Shown here in pieces: positions 25,773 to 33,995 of a stretch of DNA of 64,000 bases; the stretch's first letter is position 1; the number at the start of each line of letters is the position of its first letter. Made by a program: the position numbers and the translations under genes. The DNA is from Massilia putida (GTDB lineage: Bacteria; Pseudomonadota; Gammaproteobacteria; Burkholderiales; Burkholderiaceae_D): assembly GCF_001941825.1 (NCBI RefSeq), contig NZ_CP019038.1, forward strand, positions 5,394,001 through 5,458,000. Reading direction: 5' to 3'. Under the pieces are notes generated by a model. The model saw nothing but the letters and a program-made list of their open reading frames with translations, did not search any database and was not told the origin of the DNA.

Positions 25773-27044
25773 ATGACACATCGAAATCGTCTCACGGTAT
25801 ACATCCTCGCAGGCCTGCTGTCGGGTATCGCAGTCGGCTACGTCGCCAACACCAACCTGACCGACCCGGCCGGCTTTGCCGACACGTTGTCGCTGGTGAC
25901 GACGCTGTTCCTACGCCTGATCAAGATGATCATCGCGCCCCTGGTGTTTTCGACGCTGACGGTCGGCATTGCCAGGATGGGGGACGCCAAGGAAGTCGGT
26001 CGCATCGGCGTCAAGGCGTTGGGGTGGTTCGTGATCGCGTCGGTGCTGTCGCTGACTCTCGGGCTCATCCTGGTCAATGTGTTCCGCCCGGGCGACGCGA
26101 TGGCGCTCGCCGGCAGCCTGCCGGCGGCCAATGCCTCTTCCGGCATCGCGTCGTCCGCGCTGACCCTGAAGGATTTCATCGCGCATCTGGTCCCCACCTC
26201 GATCGTGGATGGCATGGCCAAGAACGAGATCCTCCAGATCGTGATCTTCTCGATCTTCTTCGGCACCGGTGCGGCCGCCGTCGGTCCGCGCGCCAACCTG
26301 TTGATCGACGCCGTCGACGGCGCGGCTCACGTCATGCTGAAGGTGACCGGCTACGTCATGCACTTCGCGCCGTTCGCCGTGTTCGCGGCGGTGTCCAGCG
26401 TGATCGCCAGGAGCGGGGTCGGCGTACTCTCCACTTACGGTTTGTTCATGGGGGAGTTTTATCTGGGGATCATCCTGCTCTGGGCGATCCTGATCCTGAT
26501 TGGCGTGCTCTTCGTCGGGAAACGCCTGTTCAAGCTGCTTGGGCTGCTGCGCGAACCGGTCATCCTCGCGTTCACGTGCGCGTCGTCGGAAGCCGCGTAT
26601 CCGAAAACGCTGGAAGGCCTGGAACGCTTCGGTGTCAAGAGCCGGCTGGCCGCGTTCGTGCTGCCGATCGGTTATTCGTTCAACCTGGACGGCTCGATGA
26701 TGTACTGCACGTTCGCCGCCGTCTTCATCGCCCAGGCCTACGGCATCGAACTGCCGCTGTCGACGCAGCTGACCATGATGCTCGTGCTGATGCTGACGTC
26801 GAAGGGCATGGCCGGCGTGCCGCGCGCGTCGCTCGTCGTGATCGCCGCCACGCTGAACCAGTTCAACATTCCGGAGGCCGGCCTCCTGCTGCTGCTCGGC
26901 ATCGACCACTTCCTCGACATGGGGCGCTCGGCCACGAACGTGATCGGCAACGGCATCGCCACCGCAGTGGTGTCCAGATGGGAAGGCGAGCTGGCCGGGC
27001 AGGCGGTGCCGGCCGACGATGTCGCGCCCGCGCCGCTGCCCTGA
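25773..27044 (+). CDS. Dicarboxylate/amino acid:cation symporter (DAACS family)
   Basis: A 423-aa membrane carrier of the DctA/GltP fold. Conserved parts are MIIAPLVFSTLTVGIA (about 50-65), the re-entrant loop CASSEAAYP, the GYSFNLDGS motif (about 305-313), and the last segment with DHFLDMGRSATNVIGN. The family couples uptake of C4-dicarboxylates or acidic amino acids to Na+ or H+. The start at 25773 has no strong Shine-Dalgarno sequence. It is preceded by an about 145-base leader and the tandem operator shared with the peptidase operon, which suggests co-regulation. Substrate remains open. Confidence 0.92.
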   Translation: MTHRNRLTVYILAGLLSGIAVGYVANTNLTDPAGFADTLSLVTTLFLRLIKMIIAPLVFSTLTVGIARMGDAKEVGRIGVKALGWFVIASVLSLTLGLILVNVFRPGDAMALAGSLPAANASSGIASSALTLKDFIAHLVPTSIVDGMAKNEILQIVIFSIFFGTGAAAVGPRANLLIDAVDGAAHVMLKVTGYVMHFAPFAVFAAVSSVIARSGVGVLSTYGLFMGEFYLGIILLWAILILIGVLFVGKRLFKLLGLLREPVILAFTCASSEAAYPKTLEGLERFGVKSRLAAFVLPIGYSFNLDGSMMYCTFAAVFIAQAYGIELPLSTQLTMMLVLMLTSKGMAGVPRASLVVIAATLNQFNIPEAGLLLLLGIDHFLDMGRSATNVIGNGIATAVVSRWEGELAGQAVPADDVAPAPLP

Positions 27045-27089
27045 CGCGGCAAGCGACGGCAGCCGGACGACCGCGATGCCGGTCCGTTG

Positions 27090-28148
27090 CTACACGGTCG
27101 TCCCTGGCACCCGCCAGTGTTTGCGCTTCGGCGACCGCAGCGCAAACCTAGCCCGATGCTCCGAGGGACTCAGGCCCGTCGCCCGCTGGAACAGCCGGCG
27201 GAACGACGCCGCGTCCTGGTAGCCGCATGCCTGGGCGATCGATTTCGCATCCTGCAGCGTGACTTCCAGCAGGACCTTGGCGCGCTCCACGCGCAGCTCA
27301 TGCAGATAATCCAGCGGCGTCCGTCCCAGCACCTGGCGAAAATGGCGCAGCAGCGTACGCTCGCTGACCGCCGCCGCCTCGGCAAGTTGGCTCATCTGGA
27401 ACGGCGTATCGATGTGTGTCTGCAGCCATTGCATGGCGCGGTACACGGGACTGTCCGACGTCTTCGGCAGCCACTTGTTGCTGATCAGCTCAGGCGTGAT
27501 CTGCTGGCGCTCGGGCTGGTGCAACAACAGACTCGCGCACGCCTGTGCCAGGTCGGCGGACAGCAGTTCGCCCAGCACGTACAACATGAATTCGGTCTGC
27601 AATGACACGGCGGTGCAGCTGAACACGCGGTTGTGTTGCGACATCGGCGCATCGGCGAAAAAATCGCAGCGCGGGAAGGTGCGCGAGAACCAGCCCTGCG
27701 ATGCCCATGGCGCCGCGAGCCGGGCGCCATCCAGCAACCCGGCCAGCGCCGGGAACACGATGCCGTTGGCGCAGGCCGCAATCCAGCCCCCCGCCGCCGC
27801 ATGCTGCCCCACCATCTGCAGGGCAGCCGGATAGGCCCGGGCAATCTCCGCGATCTGCGGCGCATTCAGCGTGTGCAGGCCGGGCACGATCAACAACGTG
27901 CGCGCGGCATCCGGTTTCCACCGCATTCCCGATGCGCCGCCCATCCCGGGCAGCGCAATCCTTTTTCCCTCCGGCGTGATGAAGCGCCAGTTCAGCTGCA
28001 GTGGCACGGCGGCGTTCTGCATGCGCGCCACGCAGACCGCGGCGCGGAGCACGTCGACGGCACCCAGCAGCGTGCCGTGCATGGCTTCCGGGAACCACAT
28101 CAGTTGTACGTTCAGTCGATTCGAGGCGGTGTCGGGAGGGGCATGCAT
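27090..28148 (-). CDS. GlxA/AraC-family transcriptional regulator
   Basis: A 352-aa protein: an N-terminal DJ-1/PfpI-like (class I glutamine amidotransferase-like) ligand domain (about 15-200, with a nucleophile-elbow-like AACANGIVFPA), and a C-terminal AraC-type double helix-turn-helix (about 235-335; MSQLAEAAAVSERTLLRHFRQVLGRTP, and the second HTH SIAQACGYQDAASFRRLF). GlxA-type regulators usually activate nearby operons for amines, amino acid derivatives or peptides. Its start lies 22 bp from the nearest operator copy, so autoregulation is likely. It stands between the symporter and the divergent peptidase operon. Confidence 0.9.
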   Translation of the reverse strand: MHAPPDTASNRLNVQLMWFPEAMHGTLLGAVDVLRAAVCVARMQNAAVPLQLNWRFITPEGKRIALPGMGGASGMRWKPDAARTLLIVPGLHTLNAPQIAEIARAYPAALQMVGQHAAAGGWIAACANGIVFPALAGLLDGARLAAPWASQGWFSRTFPRCDFFADAPMSQHNRVFSCTAVSLQTEFMLYVLGELLSADLAQACASLLLHQPERQQITPELISNKWLPKTSDSPVYRAMQWLQTHIDTPFQMSQLAEAAAVSERTLLRHFRQVLGRTPLDYLHELRVERAKVLLEVTLQDAKSIAQACGYQDAASFRRLFQRATGLSPSEHRARFALRSPKRKHWRVPGTTV

Positions 28149-28170
28149 GGGTGTGTGACAGCGTGATGTC

Positions 28171-28237
28171 GGTGGCGGAATCGGCCTGCAAGATGGCGGT
28201 ATTTACCCGATCAGCCGGCGTTTTTGGTTCATATAAT
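28171..28237 (+). promoter_or_regulatory. Tandem operator and -10 element upstream of the peptidase operon
   Basis: Box B, GATGGCGGTATTTACC (28192-28207), is identical to the copy upstream of the symporter. Box A (GGTGGCGGAATCGGCC, 28171-28186; 11 of 16 match) starts exactly 21 bp earlier. GCCGGCG follows box B by 6 bp and TATAAT (28232-28237) by 24 bp. Direct repeats spaced 21 bp (two helical turns) are typical of AraC-family activator sites. The divergent GlxA-type gene lies beside it. Confidence 0.7.
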
Positions 28238-28364
28238 TTATCACATTAAATCCTTGCTGACTGACGGTAAGAAAACGATATCGGGGCCGTTGAAGCGTGA
28301 AGTCATGAGGACTTATTTCCAACCCGAATTGCACTTTTTGAGAGAAATTGGAGACCACTGAAGC

Positions 28365-29693
28365 ATGAAAAAATACCTGAGTTTGATCGCACTGGCCTGC
28401 CTGTCGCCTTGCGCCTTCGCGGCGAACGATGCGACGGCCGCGGCGTCGGGGCACCAGCGCCTGACCGCCGCGCCCGCGATCCGCAAAGTCCTGGACGACG
28501 TCAAGGCCGATCACGACCGAGCCATGGCCGAGTTGCGTACCCTGGTGGAGATTCCGGCGCCACCGTTCAAGGAACAGGCACGCGCCGCGTATTTCCTGGC
28601 GCGCCTCAAGGAACTCGGGTTGACGGACGCCTATATCGACCATGAGGGCAACGTCATCGGCGTGCGTAAAGGCACCGGCAAGGGGCCGCGGCTGGTGCTG
28701 GCGGCACACCTCGACACCGTGTTCCCGGAAGGTACGGACGTCAAAGTGAAGGAGCGCGACGGCAGGTGGTATGCGCCGGGTATCTCCGACGATACGCGGG
28801 GCCTGGCCGTGCTGCTGTCCTGGCTCAAGGTGCTCAACGATAACCAGCTGAAAACCGTCGGCGACCTCATGTTCGTCGCCAACGTCGGCGAGGAAGGGCT
28901 GGGCGACTTGCGCGGCATGAAGGCATTGTTCCGCGACCACAAGGACATCGACGGCATGGTGGGGCTGGAACCGGCCGGACAGGCGCCGGGCAAGCCCGAT
29001 GAGATCACCACGACCGGGACCGCCAGCCACCGCTACGAGTTCGATTTCAAGGGACCGGGTGGTCATAGTTTCGAAGCGTTCGGCCTGCCCAGTGCCATCC
29101 ATGCGATGGGGCGTGCCGTGGCCGGGATCAGTGACATCCGGCCGCCGGTGCAGCCCAAGACAGGTTTTACCGTCGGGACGGTCCAGGGCGGGACATCGAT
29201 CAATTCCATTGCCGCCGACGCCCGCATCGGTGTCGACATCCGTTCCAACGGGATGGCGGCGCTGCGCACCACCGAGCAGCAGATCCTGGCGGCGGTCAAG
29301 GACGCCGTGACCCAGGAAAACAGGCGCTGGAACTCCAGCCTCATCCACGTCGATACCAAACTCGTGGGCGACCGCCCCGGCGGCGCGACGCCGACCGACT
29401 CGCCGATCGTGCAGGCATTCGTGCAGGCCATTACCGGTTATGGTCGCCCCAGCCCTACGTTCGCCACCCACAGTTCCGACGCGAACGTCCCGATGAGTCT
29501 CGGCATTCCTGCCGTCATCATCAGCAACGCCCCCCATTCCGGCGAACAGCACACACTGCACGAGTGGATCGACCCATCCGACGCATGGCAGGATGCGCAG
29601 ATCGGGCTGACGGGTGTGCTCAACCTGGTCGGCGTCGACGGCGTCAGCCAGCCCGTGTTGGCACGGCGCGGCGCCGGCGGAGACAAGCAATGA
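28365..29693 (+). CDS. Exported M20-family metallopeptidase
   Basis: A 442-aa protein with a Sec signal peptide (MKKYLSLIALACLSPCAFA, cleavage near 19-20), so it acts in the periplasm or outside. Metal-site motifs of the M20 clan are present: HLDTVFPEG (His and catalytic Asp), GISDDTRGLAV (bridging Asp), GEEGLGDLRG (catalytic Glu-Glu), and a C-terminal SGEQHTLHEW (last His). It may release amino acids from peptides or N-acyl amino acids. It overlaps the porin gene by 4 bp. The promoter carries the tandem operator described at 28171. Confidence 0.92.
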   Translation: MKKYLSLIALACLSPCAFAANDATAAASGHQRLTAAPAIRKVLDDVKADHDRAMAELRTLVEIPAPPFKEQARAAYFLARLKELGLTDAYIDHEGNVIGVRKGTGKGPRLVLAAHLDTVFPEGTDVKVKERDGRWYAPGISDDTRGLAVLLSWLKVLNDNQLKTVGDLMFVANVGEEGLGDLRGMKALFRDHKDIDGMVGLEPAGQAPGKPDEITTTGTASHRYEFDFKGPGGHSFEAFGLPSAIHAMGRAVAGISDIRPPVQPKTGFTVGTVQGGTSINSIAADARIGVDIRSNGMAALRTTEQQILAAVKDAVTQENRRWNSSLIHVDTKLVGDRPGGATPTDSPIVQAFVQAITGYGRPSPTFATHSSDANVPMSLGIPAVIISNAPHSGEQHTLHEWIDPSDAWQDAQIGLTGVLNLVGVDGVSQPVLARRGAGGDKQ

Positions 29694-30763
29694 AGCGCGC
29701 ACTGGTGTTGGCGTGCCTCGGCGCGCTGTCGGGTACGGTGGCCGCCGCGGACATGGGGGCTTCCAATGTCGTCGTCTATGGCGTGGTCGATGCCGGTATC
29801 GCCTATACGCATGCCGGTACGAGCATGATCAGGGAAATCAGCGGCATGGGTTCCACGTCGCGCCTGGGCTTTACGGGAACCGAGGATCTGGGCGGCGGGT
29901 TGAAGGCGGGCTTCCACCTGGAGAGTTCTTTCCAGGCCGATACCGGAGTCGCAGGCGCCAGCAACCGCCAGGGCGGACAGAGCTTGTTCAACCGCGACGC
30001 CCACATCTGGATCGGCTCGGACACACTGGGTATCGTCAGGCTGGGCAAGCAACTGCCGTCAGTCATCCCACCCAGCGTCGAGCCCTTCGTCGCGGTGACC
30101 GGCTTCTCGCCGCTTGCTTCCCTGGTGAGCGGCAACTCGGACCTCGGCAAGGGCGCCACGATTGGCGATTCGCGCCCCAACAACGTCATCTCCTACGAGA
30201 CACCGAACATGCGGGGCTTCGGGGCACAGGTGCACTATGCGCCGCGCGAAGAGAACGCCGCGGGCTACCCCCGCGTGGCCGATTACGGCATGGAGCTGCA
30301 TTATGCCAAGGGACCGTTGCTCTACCTCGGCGCGCAGTTTGACGTGATCAATACGGATCCCGTCGCCGGGCTGCCATCCTTCAGGAATCACTGGAACGCA
30401 CTCGGCGTGCAGTACCAGCTGGGAAATTCCGTGTTCAGCTATGAACTGAACATCGTCGCCCCCGAGATGGCCCATTACCTGCTGGCCCAGAACCATATGC
30501 TGGGTTGGGTGTACATGCCGCGTGCCAGGGATACGTTCCGCGCCCAACTGATGTACCGTAACCTTCCCGGCAGTCATGTGCACAATGCGCTGGCGCTCGG
30601 CCTCGGGTACGAGTACAACCTGTCGAAGGCGGCGGCGCTGTACACCCGGATCGGCTACGTCCTCAACAAGTCGGCCGGCATCTCGTCGCTGTCGGTGGTG
30701 ACGCCGGCGCACCCCGGCGACGACGTCTCCCTGGTGGCACTTGGCGCCCGGCTGCGTTTCTGA
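29690..30763 (+). CDS. Gram-negative (betaproteobacterial-type) porin
   Basis: A 357-aa outer-membrane porin. Signal peptide MKRALVLACLGALSGTVAAA, then the standard opening VVVYGVVDAGIAYTHAG and the early turn SRLGFTGTEDLGGGLKAGFHLE, alternating beta strands throughout, and a C-terminal Phe (GARLRF) as required for BAM-mediated insertion. It probably lets the substrate or product of the coupled peptidase cross the outer membrane. The start overlaps the peptidase stop (ATGA), so the two are translationally coupled. Confidence 0.92.
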   Translation: MKRALVLACLGALSGTVAAADMGASNVVVYGVVDAGIAYTHAGTSMIREISGMGSTSRLGFTGTEDLGGGLKAGFHLESSFQADTGVAGASNRQGGQSLFNRDAHIWIGSDTLGIVRLGKQLPSVIPPSVEPFVAVTGFSPLASLVSGNSDLGKGATIGDSRPNNVISYETPNMRGFGAQVHYAPREENAAGYPRVADYGMELHYAKGPLLYLGAQFDVINTDPVAGLPSFRNHWNALGVQYQLGNSVFSYELNIVAPEMAHYLLAQNHMLGWVYMPRARDTFRAQLMYRNLPGSHVHNALALGLGYEYNLSKAAALYTRIGYVLNKSAGISSLSVVTPAHPGDDVSLVALGARLRF

Positions 30764-30790
30764 CAGCAGGCGCCGATATCCGGGGAGCCC

Positions 30791-32104
30791 ATGCCTGTGG
30801 AAAGCGGATCGACGCACGACGCCGGCAGCAGCGGTGTCCGGCAAACGCTGGCCATCGTGATGGCCAACGCACTGGAGTTTTTCGATTTCACGGCCTACAC
30901 GTACTTTGCCGTGTTCATCGGACGCGCGTACTTCCCTGCGTATGCGCCGGACCGCCAGCTGTTGCTGTCGCTGGGGGTGTTCGGCCTGGGCTTCCTCGCG
31001 CGCCCGGCCGGCGCGCTCGTCCTCGGACTGTATGCCGACCGGGCAGGCCGCTGCGCGGCCATGCAGCTCACCATGCGGCTCATGGGCATCGGTACCGCAC
31101 TGCTGGCATTGACGCCGCCCCATGCCGCCATCGGCGCCATGGCGCCGGCCCTGATCCTGCTCGCGCGGCTCCTGCAGGGGTTCTCGATGGGCGGGGACGT
31201 CGGCCTGTCCATCAGCTATCTGTATGAATCGTCGGGGGCCCTGCGCCGCGGTCGAACGACCAGCCTGCTGCTCGTCACGCAGGGATGCGCGGGCGCGATG
31301 GCGTGCGGTTTCGGCTACTTGGCCAGCGCGTCGCTCGCGCCGGACGCCCTGCAGGCCTGGGGCTGGCGGTTGCCGTTCCTGTTCGGCCTGCTGATCTATC
31401 CCGCCGCGTGCTATCTGCGTCATACGCTGCCGGAAACCCTTCCCGTCCACGCCAGGCTGCCCGCCGGGCGCGCCGTCCTCGCGACGATTCGCGCGCATCA
31501 CGGGCGGGATCTGCTGGCCGCCATCGGTGTCATGTGCGGCCCCATCGTGACGACCGCCATCGTCAGTCACTACATGACCACCTATGGCATGCACACATTG
31601 CGGTTGTCCGTATCGTCCGCCATGCTGGCGGGCGTGGCCGGCGGCCTCGTGGCGGCCGCGGGCGCACTCGGCGCGGGGCTGGTGTACGACCGGCACCGCC
31701 GTCTCCGGCTCGCGGTTGTACCCTTGTGCGTGCTGATGCTGGTCGTGTATCCGGTCTTCCGATGGGTCGGCGGTGGCGGCGTGGCGACATTGTGCGCGGC
31801 TGTGGCCCTGCTCACGTTGCTGCGCGTCGGCGCGTCGCCGCTGTACCTGGTCCTGGTTCCACGATCGTTTCCCCTGCCGGTGCGCGCGACGTCGCTGTCA
31901 TTGTGCTACGGACTCGCGACCGCGCTGTTCGGCGGCACGACGCAATACATGGTGACGTGGATCATCGATCGTACCGGGGATACACTGGCGCCGGCGTGGT
32001 ATCTGCTGGCGGCGAACGGGCTGACGCTGGTGGCGGTTTGCGCGCTGCTGCGGCGTCGCGTCCGTCATGCGGAGGCCCCCGCACGGCGTCCCTCCGCAGT
32101 CTGA
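30791..32104 (+). CDS. MFS transporter, metabolite:H+ symporter (MHS)-like
   Basis: A 437-aa protein with 12 predicted transmembrane segments. ANALEFFDFTAYTYFAVFIG at the start is the MHS-family 'N-x-x-E-x-x-D' opening; ARPAGALVLGLYADRAGR is the loop 2-3 MFS signature; LARLLQGFSMGGDVG lies in segment 4. MHS members import organic acids such as citrate, dicarboxylates or osmolytes. It is third gene of the peptidase-porin operon (27-bp gap) and so likely imports the product released by the peptidase. C-terminal tail is Arg/Ala-rich. Confidence 0.88.
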   Translation: MPVESGSTHDAGSSGVRQTLAIVMANALEFFDFTAYTYFAVFIGRAYFPAYAPDRQLLLSLGVFGLGFLARPAGALVLGLYADRAGRCAAMQLTMRLMGIGTALLALTPPHAAIGAMAPALILLARLLQGFSMGGDVGLSISYLYESSGALRRGRTTSLLLVTQGCAGAMACGFGYLASASLAPDALQAWGWRLPFLFGLLIYPAACYLRHTLPETLPVHARLPAGRAVLATIRAHHGRDLLAAIGVMCGPIVTTAIVSHYMTTYGMHTLRLSVSSAMLAGVAGGLVAAAGALGAGLVYDRHRRLRLAVVPLCVLMLVVYPVFRWVGGGGVATLCAAVALLTLLRVGASPLYLVLVPRSFPLPVRATSLSLCYGLATALFGGTTQYMVTWIIDRTGDTLAPAWYLLAANGLTLVAVCALLRRRVRHAEAPARRPSAV

Positions 32105-32142
32105 CACCGCGCCGGACGAGATGTCGGGCGCATGCGTCGACG

Positions 32143-32778
32143 CTAGCGGCCCGGCGGGTAGGTGGGGCGCTGCATCTGGAATCGCTGTTCCGGGGTGATT
32201 TCGAAGTAATCGGTGGGTCCGCCTCCGCGCAGGATGGGCCGGGCGGCCGCGGTGTCGTAGATGCCGTCCGGGAGCAGGTGGCGCGCGATGTGCACGCCCA
32301 CCGCCTCGCCCAGCACCAGCCAGTTTCCGGTGACGATGCCCGCCGCGGATTGCAGCGCGACGATCTGCGTGACACGGCATTCGAACGCCACCGGCGACTC
32401 CGCCACGCGCGACACGCCCACCACCCGGGACGGCGCCGGCGTCAGGCCGGCCAGGACGAACTCGTCGGCGTCGGGCGGCGCGGCCAGGCTGCTCAGGTTC
32501 ATCGCCTCGGCCAATGGCCACGTGACGAGATTCCACACGAATTCGCCGGTCGCTTCGATATTGCGCAGCGTGTCCTTGCGGCCTTCGCTCGAGAAGCCGA
32601 TGATGGGCGGGGCGTTGTTGAAGGCGCCGAAGAAGCTGTAGGGGGCGAGATTGAGGATGCCGTCCGCGCTGCGGCTCGAGATCCAGCCGATGGGCCGGGG
32701 GCCGAGGATGGCCTTGAACGGGTCGTGCGGCAGGCCGTGGCCCTGCCTGGGTTCGTAGAAATGATAGTCGTCGCTCAC
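32143..32778 (-). CDS. Flavin reductase family protein (FMN-binding split barrel)
   Basis: A 211-aa protein with the flavin-reductase-like pattern: DPFKAILGPRPIGWISS, LAPYSFFGAFNNAPP, then GEFVWNLVT and GRVVGVSR-like strands. These proteins bind FMN and supply reduced flavin, or use it directly, in aromatic degradation. The start is a GTG (32778) with an AGGAGG box 4-5 bp upstream, which fixes the choice. It is the last gene of the leftward oxygenase operon, 53 bp after the response regulator. Confidence 0.85.
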   Translation of the reverse strand: MSDDYHFYEPRQGHGLPHDPFKAILGPRPIGWISSRSADGILNLAPYSFFGAFNNAPPIIGFSSEGRKDTLRNIEATGEFVWNLVTWPLAEAMNLSSLAAPPDADEFVLAGLTPAPSRVVGVSRVAESPVAFECRVTQIVALQSAAGIVTGNWLVLGEAVGVHIARHLLPDGIYDTAAARPILRGGGPTDYFEITPEQRFQMQRPTYPPGR

Positions 32779-32831
32779 TGAGCCTCCTTGATACGTCGTT
32801 GGGTTGATGCCGGATAGCCGGACGCGGTCCA

Positions 32832-33473
32832 CTATCCCTTGAGCGGATCGGCCCCGTACAAAATGTCCGTCCCGAACGCGAGCACGACGTCCCGGATCAG
32901 GCCGGCGGAGCCCTGGCAACCGAGCTTGCCCTTGATGCTGGCCCGGTGCACGTCGACCGTGCGGGCGCTGATGTTCAGGTCGCGCGCGATGACCTTGCTG
33001 ACGTGCCCGCGCAACATGCGGTCGAGCACCTCGCGCTCGCGCGGACTGAGCAGCTTGATCGTCTCGCGCAGCCGTGCCCGGCGGGCCCGCTCGGGGTGGC
33101 GGGCCTGCGCGGTCCGGAGCGTGAGCTGGACGCGTTCGAGCATCCGCTGCGGATCGTAGGGTTTGGCGAAGAAGTCGACGGCGCCGTTCTGCAGGGCGCG
33201 CACCGACATCGGGATATCGCCATGGCCCGAGACGAAGATGATGGGCAGTTCGCTGCCGGTGGCGTTCAGGTGTTCCTGCAGCTGGAAGCCGCCGATCCCG
33301 GGCATGCGCACGTCCAGCACGAGGCAGCCGGGCCGTAGCGGGTCGTACGCTTCCAGGAAAGCGGCCGCGCCGGCATGGCACTCGGTGTGGATGGACACCG
33401 AGTTCAGCAGCCATGCCAGCGACGTGCGCGCGCCCTCGTCGTCGTCGACGATGTACACCACGGGCCTGTCCAT
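32832..33473 (-). CDS. FixJ/NarL-type response regulator (orphan)
   Basis: A 213-aa two-domain regulator. The receiver domain (1-120) has the acidic pocket at D10-D12, phospho-acceptor D54 in LVLDVRMPG, and K104 in FFAKPYD. The C-terminal LuxR-type HTH (about 140-205) reads LSPREREVLDRMLRGHVSKVIARDLNISARTVDVHRA. No histidine kinase gene is seen nearby. The gene is inside a catabolic operon, between the dioxygenase beta subunit (18-bp gap) and the flavin reductase, as in StyR/TodT-like control of aromatic pathways, but its kinase would have to be elsewhere. Confidence 0.92.
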   Translation of the reverse strand: MDRPVVYIVDDDEGARTSLAWLLNSVSIHTECHAGAAAFLEAYDPLRPGCLVLDVRMPGIGGFQLQEHLNATGSELPIIFVSGHGDIPMSVRALQNGAVDFFAKPYDPQRMLERVQLTLRTAQARHPERARRARLRETIKLLSPREREVLDRMLRGHVSKVIARDLNISARTVDVHRASIKGKLGCQGSAGLIRDVVLAFGTDILYGADPLKG

Positions 33474-33491
33474 ACCGGTGCCCGCCGCCGG

Positions 33492-33995
33492 TCAGAGCAG
33501 GAAGCCGAGCGCGTTCAGCGCGTCCTGCGAGTTGACGAGCCGGATCACTTTCTGCACCAGCTTCGGGCCCTCGGCCGTGAAGCGGACGCGGTGCGTCAGG
33601 TTACCCGCGAACAGCGTGGTGGTGCCCCGCTTGTACGCCGCCAGCAGCTGGGCCGAGTGCACCTCGACCTCGTCGCCATCCATGTTCGCCAGCGCAAAGC
33701 GCGACACCGTGCGCACGGTCGTCGCGGAATCCGCCGCCGACATCGAGAACCCCGACGCGAAGCGCTCGATGCGCAGGCGGCGCATGCGCGCGTCGTCGTA
33801 GGCGTAGTTCAGCGTGGCTTCGAAGTCGGTCGTGTCCGGGTCGATGGGCACGATGTAGTGGCCGTCGTCGGCCCACAACGCGCCCCAGGCTTCGTAGTCC
33901 TTGCGGTCCAGCAGCGCCGCTTCCTGCCAGATGAATTCGATCGCGCGGCCGAGTGCGGTGGACGGGTCGGCGGCTGGGATATTCAGGTTAGTCAT
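33492..33995 (-). CDS. Aromatic-ring-hydroxylating dioxygenase, beta subunit
   Basis: A 167-aa protein of the SnoaL-like alpha+beta barrel used as small subunit in Rieske oxygenases: FIWQEAALLDRKDYEAWGALWADDGHYIVP, then RIERFASGFSMS and a C-terminal strand set ending NALGFLL. It is structural in the alpha3beta3 hexamer. The start at 33995 overlaps the alpha-subunit stop by 4 bp (ATGA); an alternative Met seven codons upstream lies inside the alpha gene. Product length matches the family (about 155-190 aa). Confidence 0.92.
   Translation of the reverse strand: MTNLNIPAADPSTALGRAIEFIWQEAALLDRKDYEAWGALWADDGHYIVPIDPDTTDFEATLNYAYDDARMRRLRIERFASGFSMSAADSATTVRTVSRFALANMDGDEVEVHSAQLLAAYKRGTTTLFAGNLTHRVRFTAEGPKLVQKVIRLVNSQDALNALGFLL

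Noticed and set aside
27090..28148. Reading the GlxA-type gene as a DJ-1/PfpI protease
   Set aside because: The protein ends with a complete AraC-type double HTH, so it is a regulator; the N-terminal domain is only a ligand domain.
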